DNA from: an uncultured Oscillospiraceae bacterium
GTDB lineage: Bacteria > Bacillota > Clostridia > Oscillospirales > Oscillospiraceae
Assembly: GCA_910585815.1 (NCBI GenBank)
Contig: CAJUFJ010000005.1
Location: forward strand, 1 to 64,000
Length of the DNA: 64,000 nt
Reading direction: 5' to 3'
Shown: positions 40,638 to 48,940 of the stretch, piece after piece
Layout: each line of letters begins with the position of its first letter
Position numbering within the stretch: the first letter of the stretch is position 1
Program-made: the position numbers and the translations under genes
The notes under the pieces: model-generated
What the model was told of the DNA's origin: nothing
Database searches by the model: none
Seen by the model: the letters and a program-made list of their open reading frames with translations, nothing else

Positions 40638-43001
40638 TCAGATATCGTCAAAGTCGAAGTCGGACAGGCTCTCTAAAACCGCCTGTTCGGCTTCCGTCGT
40701 CTCGTTCATCAGCAGTTCCGCCGCCTGCTGGGGGTTTACCCCCCAGATTTCCCCTAAATTCTCGGCGATGTCGTTCTTCTCCTTGGGGGAGAAGTCAGCG
40801 AAGGCCCGGCGGAGGAACACCAGGGCCCGGCGGAAGGTCTCGTCGTCCAGGGTATTGAGGTAGTCGTCCAGCTGCCGCCACAGGGACAGCCGGGCAATGA
40901 GGGCGTAGCGGTTTTTCCCCGCCAGTCCCTCAAACCACCCCGCCCCTAAATCGGCGGGCACGCCGGGGGACAGCCGCCGGGCCACCTCCCGGGCGAGGAG
41001 GTCCTCGTCCGCCGCCCCCCGCTCCAGCAAAATCGCCATGGCGAAGCCGGAGCACCGGGTATTCAAATCGTCCCGGTCGGAAATTTCCTCCAGCAGGGAA
41101 ATCCACCGCGCCTCCTCCAGAAAGTCGTGGCTGAGCTGGAGGGTGTTGAGCTGGTCCATGGCCTTTGTCACCGCCTGGGCGGCCTGGGCGTCGCAGACGC
41201 AGGCCTCCGCCAGGGTGAGGCAGGCCCGCAAGTACAATTGCTTTACAAGGGGCACCACCGGCTCCGCGTCAAACCGGCGCAGGTCGCCGTAGCGCACCAC
41301 CAGGCTGAGCCGGGCGGCGGTGTCGGCTACGTCGGCAATGGCGGCGGCGTCCACCCCCAGCCCCTGGAGGACAGACAGGGCGTGCTGGGCGGCGGCGGGC
41401 ATCCCGCACAGGAAGGCGTCCTGAAAGATGGAGGCCGCCTCCCCCAGGGAGGCGCTTTGGTCCGCCCGTTCCTTCAGGGCGAAGGCCGCCGCCCCCTGGA
41501 TGGTGTCCCCCATCAGGGCGGATTCCACAATCTCGATCTCCGCCTCCGGGGTCCAGCGCAGCTCCCAGTACTCCCCCCAGCTGGCCCCCTCCTGCCGGGA
41601 GGGGAGCAAGGCGGCGAAGTGGACTCCCAGCACCCGCAGGCGGTGGAGGAAGAAGGACCGGCGCAGGTCGGCCAGGGCGGCCCCCTCCGACTTCACATTC
41701 AGCTTCTCCCGTAAATCCAGGTCCAGCCGCTGGAGCTCGGCGGTGCGGAATTTCTCCAGCCGCAGCTCCTTCAGCTGGCGGTAGAAGTCCTCCTGCACGC
41801 TGGTGCGGGCCACCCCCTGGGGGAGGAAGCCTATCTTTTTGCCAATCTCGGTATCCGCCGCCGCCAGGGCCAGCTCGGAAAACTGCCCGTGGCCCATGGT
41901 GGTGACGGAGGCGTCCCGCAGGTCTGACAGGCTGGGGTACTTGCTCCCCCGCATGGCGCAGAGGGTTTGGGCCAGCCGGACGGCCTCGATCACCTCGGCG
42001 GAGGAGGTCAGATTACCCGCCCTCCGGTGGGCGGCGGCCAGCCGGGTGAGGTAGAGGTAGGGGGCCCGCCCCAGCCCGCCGGTGTGGAGGGCCTCCCACA
42101 GCAGCTCAAAGTAGGCCGGGGCCTTGTTCCCCGCCCCGTAGCCCGAGCGGGTGGTGAGCCGGTAGTAGGAGTAGGGCATCAGGGTGGCGCAGGCCTCCGC
42201 CCGGGGGAGGGATTTTTCCTCCCCGTCGGACATGGGGGCGTTCCCCTCCAGCCCGGCCACATGGAAGGCCCCGCAGACGCAGAAAATCTTTTCCGGGGAA
42301 ATACCCGCGTCGATGGCCTGGCAGACCACCCGCTTCATGTAGGCCTCCCGCACCACCGTCTCGGCGGCGCGGCGGGGGTCGTCCGCCGAGGCCTCCCGCA
42401 GGTGAATACCAAATGTATTGCAGGTGGTTTGATATTCCTCAAAGTTTTCAATCTGCTCGAAATTCCGCTCCCAGAAGGTGTCGTGATCCTCGCCGGTGAG
42501 GGTTTCCAGGCGCTGGTACACCGATTCGGTGGTTTGGGCGACTCCCTCAGTCACCGCCTGCGGCGGCGACAGCTCCCTCTTTGAGGGAGCCTCTTGGGCG
42601 ATGTCATCGGAAACAGCCTCCCTCTCTGAGGGAGGTGGCACGGCAAAGTCGTGACGGAGGGAGTTTTCCTCCCCCTCCCGGAAGGCCAGAAACACCGACG
42701 AGGGCAGGTCCATAAACCGGCACTCCACCCCGTGTTCGTGGGCCCAGAGGATGGCCTGGACCTCCGGGGAGTAGATGGCGAAGGGCCACAGCACGGTGCG
42801 CACCGGCGGCGTTTTGGTGTAGGCCAGGATGGCGGCGGGAAATTCCGTCTCGGGATGGCACAGCCACTCCATCTGGTCGTTCAGGTCGCTGGGGCCCTCC
42901 ACCAGCACCAGCCGGGGCTGGGCCCGGTCCAGCGCCTGCCGCAGGTGGTACGCCGCCGCCGGGGACAGGTGGCGCACCCCGAAAAATTTCGGTGTTTTCA
43001 T
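40638..43001 (-). CDS. DUF5682-family protein with an in-frame repeat insertion
   Basis: 787 residues from ATG 43001, overlapping the MoxR stop by four bases. The N-terminus KFFGVRHLSPAAAYHL and a later FCVCGAFHVAGLEG recall the GxxH motifs of TIKI/TraB/erythromycin-esterase-like folds, an inference. The long remainder is helical. Residues about 113-154 are encoded by the ACTCCCTC palindromic element (42541-42664) and read NSLRHDFAVPPPSERE ... KRELSPPQAVTEG, which has nothing in common with the rest. The frame stays open across it, so the protein probably carries a 40-residue foreign loop. Confidence 0.8.
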   Translation of the reverse strand: MKTPKFFGVRHLSPAAAYHLRQALDRAQPRLVLVEGPSDLNDQMEWLCHPETEFPAAILAYTKTPPVRTVLWPFAIYSPEVQAILWAHEHGVECRFMDLPSSVFLAFREGEENSLRHDFAVPPPSEREAVSDDIAQEAPSKRELSPPQAVTEGVAQTTESVYQRLETLTGEDHDTFWERNFEQIENFEEYQTTCNTFGIHLREASADDPRRAAETVVREAYMKRVVCQAIDAGISPEKIFCVCGAFHVAGLEGNAPMSDGEEKSLPRAEACATLMPYSYYRLTTRSGYGAGNKAPAYFELLWEALHTGGLGRAPYLYLTRLAAAHRRAGNLTSSAEVIEAVRLAQTLCAMRGSKYPSLSDLRDASVTTMGHGQFSELALAAADTEIGKKIGFLPQGVARTSVQEDFYRQLKELRLEKFRTAELQRLDLDLREKLNVKSEGAALADLRRSFFLHRLRVLGVHFAALLPSRQEGASWGEYWELRWTPEAEIEIVESALMGDTIQGAAAFALKERADQSASLGEAASIFQDAFLCGMPAAAQHALSVLQGLGVDAAAIADVADTAARLSLVVRYGDLRRFDAEPVVPLVKQLYLRACLTLAEACVCDAQAAQAVTKAMDQLNTLQLSHDFLEEARWISLLEEISDRDDLNTRCSGFAMAILLERGAADEDLLAREVARRLSPGVPADLGAGWFEGLAGKNRYALIARLSLWRQLDDYLNTLDDETFRRALVFLRRAFADFSPKEKNDIAENLGEIWGVNPQQAAELLMNETTEAEQAVLESLSDFDFDDI
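42541..42664. mobile_element. 124-bp palindromic element inside a coding sequence
   Basis: ACTCCCTC (42541-42548) and GAGGGAGT (42657-42664) are terminal inverted repeats, and the internal hairpins match the element at 16722-16833. No transposase is encoded, so it is a non-autonomous MITE-like or REP-like element. Confidence 0.75.
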
Positions 43002-44092
43002 TTCCCGTTCAGCTCCCGGCAGGCCCGGTAGAGGGGCAGCCACTGGCTTCCCCGCTTCTTCATCACGTTCTCCAGATACTCCTTCCAGCTCACCTTGTCC
43101 TTCTCCTCGTCCTTCACCACCGCCCCCTGGAGGGCGGCGGCCAGGTCCTCGGGCATGATCCCGCCGTCCCCAAAGGAGCCGGCCAGGGCCATGGAGTTGC
43201 ACAGCAGGGAGATGGCTTCGGCGGTGGACAGCACCCCGGAGGTGGTTTTCAGCTTTTGCTTGCCGTCCAGGGTGGCCCCGGAGCGCAGCTCCCGGAAGAT
43301 GGTGACCACCTTCTCCACCGTATCTGTGTCGGGCTGGCGGGCGTTCAGGTCCAGCCCGGCGGACAGCTGCTCCACCCGGGTCTGGACAATATCCATCTCG
43401 TCCTGAATATTGGCGGGGGTGGGCAGGACCACGATGTTAAACCGCCGTTTCAGGGCGGCGGACATGTCGTTGACCCCCTTGTCCCGGGTGTTGGCAGTGG
43501 CAATTACGGAAAATCCCTTTTGGGCGGGGAGCTCCAGCCCCAGCTCGGGGACGGACAGCCGCTTTTCCGACAGGATGGAGATAAGGGCGTCCTGAACCTC
43601 GCTGGCGCAGCGGGAAATTTCCTCCACCCGGGCGATGGAGCCCGACTCCATGGCCCGGTAGACGGGGCTCTTTACCATGGCCTCGGGGCAGGGGCCCTTG
43701 GCGATGAGCATAGCGTAGTTCCAGGAGTATTTGATCTGCTCCTCGGTGGTGCCGGCGGTGCCCTGGACCACCTTGGTGGAGTCGCCGTTAACGGCGGCGG
43801 CCAGGTGCTCGCTGAGCCAGCTCTTGGCCGTCCCCGGCTCACCGATGAGAAGGAGGGCCCGGTCGGTGACCAGGGTGGCAATGGCAATCTCCACCAGCCG
43901 CCGGTTGCCCATGTACTTGGGGGTGATGTCAACCCCCTTTACCGTCGTGCCGCCGGTGATGTAGGCCAGCACCGACCTGGGGGACATCTTCCACCCAGTG
44001 GGGACCGGGTCGGTCTCCGCCGCGATTAAAGCGTCCAGCTCCCGCTGAAAAAGCTCCTCCGCCGGGAGGCGCTGTACGTTTTTGTCAGACAT
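42998..44092 (-). CDS. MoxR-family AAA+ ATPase
   Basis: 364 residues. Walker A GEPGTAKS (about 83-90), Walker B-like ARVEEISRC (Glu-Glu rather than Asp-Glu), sensor ATANTRDKG and arginine finger region AALKRRF identify a MoxR-type chaperone ATPase. These remodel protein complexes, typically with a VWA partner, here the gene at 39396-40532. It sits in the middle of the five-gene module. Confidence 0.88.
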   Translation of the reverse strand: MSDKNVQRLPAEELFQRELDALIAAETDPVPTGWKMSPRSVLAYITGGTTVKGVDITPKYMGNRRLVEIAIATLVTDRALLLIGEPGTAKSWLSEHLAAAVNGDSTKVVQGTAGTTEEQIKYSWNYAMLIAKGPCPEAMVKSPVYRAMESGSIARVEEISRCASEVQDALISILSEKRLSVPELGLELPAQKGFSVIATANTRDKGVNDMSAALKRRFNIVVLPTPANIQDEMDIVQTRVEQLSAGLDLNARQPDTDTVEKVVTIFRELRSGATLDGKQKLKTTSGVLSTAEAISLLCNSMALAGSFGDGGIMPEDLAAALQGAVVKDEEKDKVSWKEYLENVMKKRGSQWLPLYRACRELNGK

Positions 44093-44107
44093 CGCGCATT
44101 CCTCCGA

Positions 44108-46027
44108 TTATTTGTTGATTTTCTCCCAGCTGTCCCACTCCGGGAAGGGCTCTCCCGCCCGCAGCCGCTCCACCGTCCAGGGGATGGCCTCCTGGAACTT
44201 GGCCCAGACCTGCTTCCGGCCCGCTTTGGCCTCCAGAAATTCCTCCAGCAGGGCGATGACCTCCTCCGGGGGCAGCACCTGACTGGCCTCGTGCAGCAGG
44301 TTCCACACCACGTACAGGTGGTTGGCCGAAGGGTTTTTGGCCATCGCCTTGCCGAACAGCCCCCGGGGACTGCTCCCCAGCTGAATCAGCCAGCGGCTGT
44401 AGTGGTAGGGCAGGCCGGTTTCGTCCAGACGTTTTCGCAGATAGGGGGCCATCAGCTCCCGGCACCGCCCGTCCTCCGGGTTGACCAGCCGCATGAGGGT
44501 CCGGTCAAACTCGGGCACGTCCTCCCAGTAGTAGGCGAAGGGGGAAGCGCCGCCCCTTCTGGGCACGTCGGTGCAGACCGCCCGGGTAAGCCGCTCAATC
44601 CACCGGATATCCAGAGGTTCGGCGGCGGACTGGCCCCCATAGACCCGATATTCCTCCCCCTGGGGATACCACCACACATCGCCCAGGGCTCGCAGCAGAA
44701 CGGTGTTCAGGGTCTTTTTCCGCTCCGTGTCCTGACCCGGCTCCTCCGTCAAGATATAGGGGCCGTACTTCTCAAAGACCTCCGCCGCCGGGCAGGACAG
44801 CAGGGCGGCCGGGAAGCTGACGGACAGATACCGGGTCATGGCGGGGTGGCTGTCAAACAGATTCAGGCAGTAGTCCCGCAGGGGGCCGGGGCCGGTGTGG
44901 CGCATACAGGTCCGCAGGGTGTCGGTCAGCGTCACCCCTGCGAAGATAGATTTGCCCTTCTGATTGGTCAAACGGTCCAGGGCTTCCATGTGCTCATCGG
45001 CCCAGCGCCAGAAGTCCAGCATACCAGGAGAGTTTTTCTGTCCAATGGCCTGACACCACATACTTATGTCTGTACATTCCTCCTCGGTGGGGCGGACCTC
45101 GCCGGAGAGGAAGGGCTCCAGCCGCTTTTGCAGTCCGGCAGCAATCAGGTCCCCTGCCCACTCCCTGTGGCTGTGGTTCAGGGAATAGACAGATTTTGTG
45201 TCCTGTTCCAGCTCTGCCGCCCAGAACTCCCGGACCTCCCGCCCCTCCTGCTCGGACAGAGCCAGGAGCACCGTATCCCGGCTTTTGCCCCGCTCCGTCC
45301 GGGCCAGTTCCAGCAGAACGGGCACGTTTGCCCCATCCTTTCCCAGGGCAAAAATAACCGCCGTGCGCACGCCCCCCTTTGCCTGGGTGAGGATCTCCCT
45401 GAGCCAGGGAGTGGCCTCCGCCCCCTCAACGGCGGCGATGACCTCCACCCGGTGGGCCATCTCCTTCTTTCCAGCGGGATCGAAACCCTCCCTCAGAAGC
45501 GGCAGGACAGCGGGACCCATCTCCTTCAATATGTTGGCGCAAAGGGTACTGACCTCCCCATAGCTGTCCCCCAGGCCGTCTACCACCGCGGGCAGAATCC
45601 GGTAGTCGGTGAAAAACTCGGGGTGGTCCTCCCAGGCGGACTTTACAAGCTCCATCCGCCCGCCGCCGGTAGTGGTGAGGGCGGTAAGCAGGGGGCTGAG
45701 CTGGCTGTAGGACAGCTCCTGATACTGCCCGCTCCCGGCAGGCAGGGGGACCAGTTCTCCCTCCACGCCGGTCTGCCCCTGGGTGTAGACCACCGCGTCC
45801 ACCAGGGCCAGGACGTCCAGCAGCAGGCCGGACCGCTCCCCTGCCGGGGCGGACAGCAGCTGTGTGAGACCGGCGTCGATCTTTCCAAACACCGGGCTGG
45901 CCCCGGCCAGGGGTTTTAGCTGCTCCGCCGCGCGGCTTAGGCGGAAGTCCTCGGCCAGCAGGCCGACGCCGGCAATGGCGGCCTGCTCCAGCCGCTCCTT
46001 TACATCATAAAGGGGCCGTAAATTCAT
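44108..46027 (-). CDS. HEAT-repeat-like protein of the MoxR/SWIM module
   Basis: 639 residues from ATG 46027 (after GGAGGTGG; a GTG three codons earlier is also possible). The centre has HEAT-like helical pairs (VSTLCANILKEMGPAVLPLLREG, TPWLREILTQAKGGVRTAVIFALGKDG). The C-terminal part (QLGSSPRGLFGKAMAKNPSAN) is characteristic but I cannot name it. Likely a scaffold. In related operons this position is held by DUF5691-like proteins; I have not shown membership. Confidence 0.7.
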   Translation of the reverse strand: MNLRPLYDVKERLEQAAIAGVGLLAEDFRLSRAAEQLKPLAGASPVFGKIDAGLTQLLSAPAGERSGLLLDVLALVDAVVYTQGQTGVEGELVPLPAGSGQYQELSYSQLSPLLTALTTTGGGRMELVKSAWEDHPEFFTDYRILPAVVDGLGDSYGEVSTLCANILKEMGPAVLPLLREGFDPAGKKEMAHRVEVIAAVEGAEATPWLREILTQAKGGVRTAVIFALGKDGANVPVLLELARTERGKSRDTVLLALSEQEGREVREFWAAELEQDTKSVYSLNHSHREWAGDLIAAGLQKRLEPFLSGEVRPTEEECTDISMWCQAIGQKNSPGMLDFWRWADEHMEALDRLTNQKGKSIFAGVTLTDTLRTCMRHTGPGPLRDYCLNLFDSHPAMTRYLSVSFPAALLSCPAAEVFEKYGPYILTEEPGQDTERKKTLNTVLLRALGDVWWYPQGEEYRVYGGQSAAEPLDIRWIERLTRAVCTDVPRRGGASPFAYYWEDVPEFDRTLMRLVNPEDGRCRELMAPYLRKRLDETGLPYHYSRWLIQLGSSPRGLFGKAMAKNPSANHLYVVWNLLHEASQVLPPEEVIALLEEFLEAKAGRKQVWAKFQEAIPWTVERLRAGEPFPEWDSWEKINK

Positions 46028-46040
46028 AGATGCCACCTCC

Positions 46041-47477
46041 TCAATACAGTAACCGGATTATTTTCTCCGGTGTGACTACGCTGTAGGGGTGCAGGCAGAG
46101 GGAGCGGTCCCCCTGGTGGTAGAACATCAGGCCGAACAGGGCGCTGCCCGCCGGCAGCGCCTCCGGGAGCATGGCCAGCCGGGCGGTGGAGGCGTGGTCA
46201 GGGCCGTCCTCGGGCCGGTCCCGCAGGACGATCCGGTCGCCGGCGGGGTCCTCCAGCACGAAGTCCTCCCCCACCTTGCCCAGCGCGCCCACGGGGACCA
46301 GCACCGCCAGAAATTTGGGGGCCAGGGTATTCTTAATGGAGCCCCTGGTCAGCTTCACCGCCGCCGCCAGGCCGGGCTGGGCCAGGGCGGGCAGGGCGGC
46401 CTGCTCCTTCGCCGTGAGGGGGCGGGGGATGGCGCTCTCCCAGCGCACCCGCCGGTCCCCCTCCCCGGGGTAGATATACAGGGTGGGGACCTCCAGCGCG
46501 CCGAAGCGGCTGTCCTCCCCCTTCACATGTTTCAGCGCCTTCATGGGGCGCAGGTTCCGGGTCTGAAAGAGGCTCCCGCTGTCCAGGTCGATCCACCAGC
46601 CCCGCTCCACATACTCCTTTTTGGCCGGGTCAAAGGCCACGTCGAAGGACAGCTGAACCAGCCGGACCTGCTCCCGGACGGAGCCGATGGCCCCCAGGTC
46701 CTCCAGCTTCCACACGCCCCCCAGGGCCTCAAAGAGGGCGGAATCCTCGGGGGAGAAGCTGCCCGCCTCCAGCTTGTTCTGGAGAAAGGTCCGGGCCTTT
46801 TTGATGGTGGACCGCAGGGCTACCAGAATGTGCAGGGCCTCAGCATAGGCCCCCTCCGCCCCCTCCGGGTCCTGCTGGACGGTGCGTACCGCCAGGGCGA
46901 TGCGGGTGAAGGCGGTCTGCGGGCCGGTGAGGTAGCAGCTGCCCAGGTCCTTGGCCAGCTTGTCATAGGTCTTGGCCGAGGCCCCGGCCAGCGCCCCCAG
47001 GCCGGAGGTAAGAAGGTCGTCCACCATCCGCTCCGCCATGTCCAGCCCCTCCAGCTGTTTGGCCAGCTTTTTCTTCTGGACGGCGGTGTTGGGCTTTTTG
47101 GGCTTTGCTGGCCCTTCCGCCTCCTTTTTGGCCGCCCGGGCCGCCTGTTTGGCCCGCTTGTCGGCAATTTCCCGGGGCAGCTCCGCCAGCTCAAAGGACC
47201 CGCCGGCCAGCTGCTGGAACATCAGCCCCAGGGCATGCTTGCAGGGGAACTGCCTGCTGGGGCAGGAGCACCGGCACACCGGGGCGGTCGGGTCCGTCCA
47301 GTCAATGGACACCTGGTAGGGGTTCTTGCCGCTGCCGGCGCACTCCGCCCAGTAGAGGGTGCCGTCCTCCGTCCGGTGCAGGGCGGAGAAGCTGCCCTTC
47401 TTCCACAGCTTCCGCCCGTTCTCCGCCGCCGCGGGGTTGGGGGCCTGAAGCAGAATCGTCTGTTCCGTCAAGGTCAT
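46041..47477 (-). CDS. SWIM zinc-finger protein
   Basis: 478 residues. The SWIM motif CRCSCPSRQFPCKHALGL (CxC-x6-CxH) is at about residues 69-86, the usual DNA- or protein-binding zinc site. After it comes a Lys/Ala-rich linker (KRAKQAARAAKKEAEGPAKPKKP) and a long alpha/beta C-terminal region. It is the first gene of the module, with AAGGAGTGAG before its start. Confidence 0.85.
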   Translation of the reverse strand: MTLTEQTILLQAPNPAAAENGRKLWKKGSFSALHRTEDGTLYWAECAGSGKNPYQVSIDWTDPTAPVCRCSCPSRQFPCKHALGLMFQQLAGGSFELAELPREIADKRAKQAARAAKKEAEGPAKPKKPNTAVQKKKLAKQLEGLDMAERMVDDLLTSGLGALAGASAKTYDKLAKDLGSCYLTGPQTAFTRIALAVRTVQQDPEGAEGAYAEALHILVALRSTIKKARTFLQNKLEAGSFSPEDSALFEALGGVWKLEDLGAIGSVREQVRLVQLSFDVAFDPAKKEYVERGWWIDLDSGSLFQTRNLRPMKALKHVKGEDSRFGALEVPTLYIYPGEGDRRVRWESAIPRPLTAKEQAALPALAQPGLAAAVKLTRGSIKNTLAPKFLAVLVPVGALGKVGEDFVLEDPAGDRIVLRDRPEDGPDHASTARLAMLPEALPAGSALFGLMFYHQGDRSLCLHPYSVVTPEKIIRLLY

Positions 47478-47577
47478 GGACCACTCACTCCTTCAAAGGC
47501 TGTCACACAGCTTTTTCCAAATCCTTTTCTCTCCCCGCCGGGGAGACCGCTTCTGTGGTTTCCGCCGCGCAAAAAAG

Positions 47578-47607
47578 CAGGCAGGTCCCGTCTTCCGGAC
47601 CTGCCTG
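47578..47607 (-). terminator. Terminator of the signalling operon
   Basis: CAGGCAGGTCC (47578-47588) pairs with GGACCTGCCTG (47597-47607); on the minus strand TTTTTT follows. It lies 43 bases after the stop at 47650. Confidence 0.8.
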
Positions 47608-47649
47608 GCGCGTTCCATAGATTTTGATATGCCCCAGACGTCCGGGATT

Positions 47650-48012
47650 TCAGGACAGGGCCTGTTCAAACACCTTCAGCAGCTGCTCCTGGTGGAAGGG
47701 TTTGTCCACAAAGCCCTTAGCTCCGATGGCCTTGGCCCGTTCAAAGGTGTCGTCATATGCCAGCGAGGACACCATGACAATCCTCGCGTCCGGGTTGCTT
47801 TTCAGGATGATCTCCGCGGCGTCCAGCCCGTCCATCCCCTGCATGATAATATCCATTGTCACCAGGTCGGGCTTCACCGCCGCGTACTGCTCAATGGCCT
47901 CCTCGCCGCTGCGGCAGTAGGCCGCAACCTCGTAGTCGGTCCCTTTCAGGGTGTCCTCCAGCTGGACACGCACCAGTCTGGAATCGTCCACCACCATTAT
48001 CCGCCTGCTCAT
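47650..48012 (-). CDS. CheY-like response regulator receiver
   Basis: 120 residues, single receiver domain without an output domain. VVDDSRL (acidic pocket), VTMDIIM (phospho-Asp about 54), VSS and FVDKPF (Lys) are intact. Start ATG 48012 after AAGGGGG. It resembles CheY partners of CheX/CheC phosphatases and lies just downstream of one. Confidence 0.88.
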   Translation of the reverse strand: MSRRIMVVDDSRLVRVQLEDTLKGTDYEVAAYCRSGEEAIEQYAAVKPDLVTMDIIMQGMDGLDAAEIILKSNPDARIVMVSSLAYDDTFERAKAIGAKGFVDKPFHQEQLLKVFEQALS

Positions 48013-48028
48013 TTCTGCGATACCCCCT

Positions 48029-48511
48029 TTAGCTCTTGTCGGCCCCGTCCCCCTGAGGACAGGGCACATGGTGAATCAGCTGCGCGCCCTCACTGTGCTC
48101 GTCAGAGTAGGTGAGGATAAACTGTACCTCCTGCCCCTCCGGCTCATAGCGCCCGTGGTAAAACACGGGGGTGCCGAAGCGGGCGGGTATCTGAGTTGCC
48201 TGGAACATTGCCCCCGTCACCTTGCCGCACAGCACGTTGAGATACTCCTTGCTGAACTCCTCCAGGTCCTCGGGCGTCACCGCCTCCTCATGGAAGGAGT
48301 TGCAGGCCATGCGGGCCAGCAGGCTCTTGTCGGCGCAGAGGGTCAGGCTGGTGTTAAACCCCCGGTCGAAGGTGATATGGACGGTGCAAAGGTCCTCCCC
48401 CGGCGGCTGTTCGCCCTGGTGCAGGCGCACGCCGGCGGTGCGTTCGGTTACATCCTGAAGGGCCTGATCCAGTATCTGTTCCAGCTCCTCCTTGGTCATG
48501 GCATGATTCAT
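48029..48511 (-). CDS. CheX-like phosphatase-domain protein
   Basis: 160 residues. The pattern EFSKEYLNVLCGKVTGAMF carries the E-x3-E-x2-N-type motif of CheC/CheX/FliY phosphatases, and the following strands (VFYHGRYEPEGQEVQFILTYS) fit the CheX fold. It probably dephosphorylates one of the adjacent receivers. Confidence 0.7.
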   Translation of the reverse strand: MNHAMTKEELEQILDQALQDVTERTAGVRLHQGEQPPGEDLCTVHITFDRGFNTSLTLCADKSLLARMACNSFHEEAVTPEDLEEFSKEYLNVLCGKVTGAMFQATQIPARFGTPVFYHGRYEPEGQEVQFILTYSDEHSEGAQLIHHVPCPQGDGADKS

Positions 48512-48514
48512 ATA

Positions 48515-48940
48515 TCAAAGCTCCTCCGTCTGCTCCGGCCAGCCCTGCTCGCCGGGCTCCAGCACGCGCCGGACCCGCTCCAGCAGGTCATCGGGGAAGA
48601 AGGGCTTCAGGATGTAGTCCCGGATGCCCAGCTTGATGCCCTCCATCACCGATTTCTTGTCCTCCATGCCGGTCAGCATAATCACCGGGATTTCGGCCCG
48701 GCCCTCCATCGCCCGGATCTCCCGCAGGGTCTCAAAGCCGTCCTTGGGCATCATGCGGATGTCCAGCAGAATCAGGTCGGGCTTTTTCCGCTCCAGATAC
48801 CGCAGGGCCCGCGCGCCGGAATTGACGGTGACCACGTCGTAGTACTCCCCCAGGGCGTCGGTGATCCGCAGCAGAATAATGGCCGCGTCGTCCACCGCTA
48901 AAATGCACTTTTTGCCGGATCTTACTCCCGGGTTAATCAT
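48515..48940 (-). CDS. Response regulator receiver protein
   Basis: 141 residues, receiver only: AVDDAAI, LLDIRMMP (phospho-Asp), MLTG and ILKPFFPDD. The start at 48940 (MINPGV) is chosen because AAAGGAGG then sits at correct distance; earlier ATGs are too close. It overlaps the end of the hybrid kinase gene and is a likely phosphotransfer target of the Hpt domain. Confidence 0.85.
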   Translation of the reverse strand: MINPGVRSGKKCILAVDDAAIILLRITDALGEYYDVVTVNSGARALRYLERKKPDLILLDIRMMPKDGFETLREIRAMEGRAEIPVIMLTGMEDKKSVMEGIKLGIRDYILKPFFPDDLLERVRRVLEPGEQGWPEQTEEL

